From contig NC_007925.1 of assembly GCF_000013745.1 (NCBI RefSeq), positions 186,001 through 250,000 on the forward strand: 64,000 nucleotides of DNA. Direction: 5' to 3'. Origin of the DNA: Rhodopseudomonas_A palustris_F (GTDB lineage Bacteria; Pseudomonadota; Alphaproteobacteria; Rhizobiales; Xanthobacteraceae). Numbering within the stretch: the first letter of the stretch is position 1; every line of letters starts with the position of its first letter. Under the pieces are notes generated by a model. That model was given only the letters and a program-made list of their open reading frames with translations. It did not search any database and was not told the origin of the DNA. Both the position numbers and the translations under genes were made by a program. This document shows positions 62,575 to 64,000 of the stretch, piece after piece.

Positions 62575-62693
62575 GACTTCACCCCTCGGTTGCACAATTC
62601 GCAGCCGATAACATTTCACGAGGCGCGCTGAAAGGCTTGTTCCAGAACGCATCCTATGGTTATCCCGAGCGGACCCCTGCGAGGCGCGCACCG

Positions 62694-63344
62694 ATGGCAT
62701 CGTTTCCGCAACATCTGCTCAAAGGCTACCGGAACTTCACCACCCAGCGGCTGCCGACCGAACAATCGCGCTATCGCGAGTTGTCCGAGCGCGGCCAAGC
62801 GCCGGAGGTGATGGTGATCGGCTGTTGCGATTCCCGGGTGTCGCCGGAAGTGATCTTCGACGCCGGGCCGGGCGAATTGTTCGTGCTGCGCAACGTCGCC
62901 AATCTGGTGCCGGTCTATGCGCCCGACGGCGCCGTGCACGGCGTCTCGGCGGCTTTGGAATACGCCGTGCAGGTGCTGCGGGTGAAGCACATCGTGGTGC
63001 TCGGCCACGCCCAATGCGGCGGCATCCGCGCCTTCGTCGACAAGACCGCGCCGCTGTCGCCCGGCGATTTCATCGGCAAATGGATGGCGATGTTCGCGCG
63101 CGCGGCCGAGACCGTCGAACAACGCGACCAGGAGTCGATGCAGGAGTTCATCACCCGGCTGGAGCAGGCCGCGGTGAAGCGCAGCCTGGACAACCTGATG
63201 ACCTTCCCCTGCATCAAGATCCTCGCCGAGCGCGGCAAATTGCAGTTGCACGGCGCCTATTTCGGCGTGGCAGAAGGCTCGCTCGCGGTGTGGGATGCGC
63301 AGAGCGGCCAGTTCCACGCCGCCAGCGAACTCGCTATCAGCTGA
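62694..63344 (+). CDS. Beta-class carbonic anhydrase
   Basis: The 216-residue enzyme has the beta-carbonic anhydrase zinc motif CCDSRV, with Cys44, Asp46 and Arg48 forming the CxDxR pattern. The second pair His105 and Cys108 lies in LGHAQCGGIRAF. The C-terminal part GAYFGVAEGSLAVWD is typical. It interconverts CO2 and bicarbonate. The ATG at 62694 (MASFPQHLLKGY) is the family start; the upstream frame has none of these features. It diverges from the CitE-like gene. Confidence 0.95.
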   Translation: MASFPQHLLKGYRNFTTQRLPTEQSRYRELSERGQAPEVMVIGCCDSRVSPEVIFDAGPGELFVLRNVANLVPVYAPDGAVHGVSAALEYAVQVLRVKHIVVLGHAQCGGIRAFVDKTAPLSPGDFIGKWMAMFARAAETVEQRDQESMQEFITRLEQAAVKRSLDNLMTFPCIKILAERGKLQLHGAYFGVAEGSLAVWDAQSGQFHAASELAIS

Positions 63345-63434
63345 CCGAGCGGCTTGCGCTGACGACGCTTGAGCCGCCGAAGGCTTGGGAACGGATCGAG
63401 AACCGTTGCGTTGAATCGCGCGACGGAGGCAGCG

Positions 63435-63650
63435 ATGAACAATCCCAAAACCGACCTCAATTCGAACACCGAGAAAGACCCCGACGAATGGGTCTCCGGC
63501 GACGATCCGATGACCGGGGCGCAGGCCTCCTACCTGAAAACGCTGTGCGAGCAGGCCAAACGGCCCGGCGCGTTCAGCGAGACGCTGACCAAGGCCGAGG
63601 CCTCCAAGCTGATCGATGAATTACGCCAAGCGGCGGGCGTCGCAGGGTGA
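63435..63650 (+). CDS. DUF3072 family protein
   Basis: The 71-residue protein has the core DDPMTGAQASYLKTLCEQAK and LTKAEASKLIDELRQ, as in DUF3072. The DPMTGAQ and LTKAEAS pattern is also seen in DNA-associated small proteins, but no function is established. GGAGG lies upstream of the ATG. It starts 90 nt after the carbonic anhydrase gene. Confidence 0.82.
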   Translation: MNNPKTDLNSNTEKDPDEWVSGDDPMTGAQASYLKTLCEQAKRPGAFSETLTKAEASKLIDELRQAAGVAG

Positions 63651-63664
63651 GCGTCGCGGAGTGG

Positions 63665-64000
63665 TCAATGCGCGGCGCCATCGCCGCCGCCGTGATCGCT
63701 TCCCCAGCGGTCCGATAGCGCCAACAGCAGCGTCGTGACCACGAACACCAAATGCACGCCGACCAGCCAGCCGAGCTTCTGCGCGTCGAACGCCGCGTCG
63801 ATGTTCATGAACGCCTTCAACACCTGGATCGCCGAGATCGCCACGATCGAGGCCAGCAGTTTCTGCTTCAGGCCGGCGAAATCGACCTTGGTCATCCAAG
63901 CCGGCCAATCCGGATGGTTGCGCGGGTCGATCCGCGAGACGAAGTTCTCGTAGCCGGAGAACACCACGATCAGGATCAGATTGCCGGTCAGCGACACGTC
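63665..64000 (-). CDS. YqhA/UPF0114 family membrane protein (N-terminus beyond window)
   Basis: The visible ~111 C-terminal residues contain DVSLTGNLILIVVFSGYENF with VSRIDP, VDFAGLKQKLLASIVAISAI and LVGVHLVFVVTTLLLALSDR. These are the conserved blocks of the YqhA (UPF0114) membrane family. The frame is open at the window edge and the expected first membrane helix is missing, so the gene is truncated by the window. Function is unknown. Confidence 0.88.
   Translation of the reverse strand, partial: DVSLTGNLILIVVFSGYENFVSRIDPRNHPDWPAWMTKVDFAGLKQKLLASIVAISAIQVLKAFMNIDAAFDAQKLGWLVGVHLVFVVTTLLLALSDRWGSDHGGGDGAAH

Overview
The window is one chromosomal stretch of an alphaproteobacterium of the order Rhizobiales, most likely a Rhodopseudomonas (purple non-sulfur phototroph, palustris-like) or a close relative in the Bradyrhizobium group. 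The base composition is GC-rich. The F1-ATPase genes form an atpHAGDC operon without F0 genes. The TCA genes run mdh-sucC-sucD-sucA-sucB with lpdA nearby, and the ccmABCDG genes sit beside acnA. A pucBA light-harvesting-2 pair behind two textbook PpsR sites points to an anoxygenic phototroph. No tRNA, rRNA, CRISPR array, complete insertion sequence or prophage was seen.

Layout. 1-3100: edge of an unknown gene, rppH, a zinc-type hemB and an AraC regulator. 3174-8282 (minus): the F1-ATPase operon, with palindromic repeats in two of its gaps. 8283-9392: a long regulatory gap with a perfect FNR/FixK box and an 18-bp palindrome in front of a small RlpA-like gene. 9702-14879: priA and xerC (divergent), then two membrane proteins. 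14915-26601 (minus): mdh-sucCDAB and lpdA, with six accessory genes between sucB and lpdA. 26741-36818: zapE, thpR, tesA divergent from a YbbA/YbbP-type transporter, a BAX-inhibitor-like protein, an acetyltransferase and two family-only proteins. 36956-43093: acnA and the divergent cytochrome c maturation genes. 43343-48598: an HhH protein, yciB, ftsY, a pseudouridine synthase, mtaB and dapF. 48819-52393: two overlapping envelope-protein genes, a metallo-beta-lactamase-fold hydrolase and pucBA. 52910-60814: ffh, rpsP, rimM, trmD, rplS, leuC and leuD. 60905-64000: a higBA toxin-antitoxin pair, a CitE-like lyase, a beta-carbonic anhydrase, a DUF3072 protein and a truncated YqhA-type membrane protein.

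How it works together. Most genes are core housekeeping: ATP synthesis, the oxidative TCA branch, haem and cytochrome c maturation, protein targeting, ribosome and tRNA maturation, and leucine synthesis. The accessory signal is mainly non-coding. At least four families of 45-160 bp palindromic repeats sit in about half of the longer gaps. The pucBA unit stands alone inside a housekeeping neighbourhood. Oxygen-responsive control is suggested at pucBA (PpsR) and at the RlpA-like gene (FNR/FixK).

Start codons were chosen from start-codon type, Shine-Dalgarno spacing and expected family N-termini. Family assignments come from reading motifs, not from database searches.
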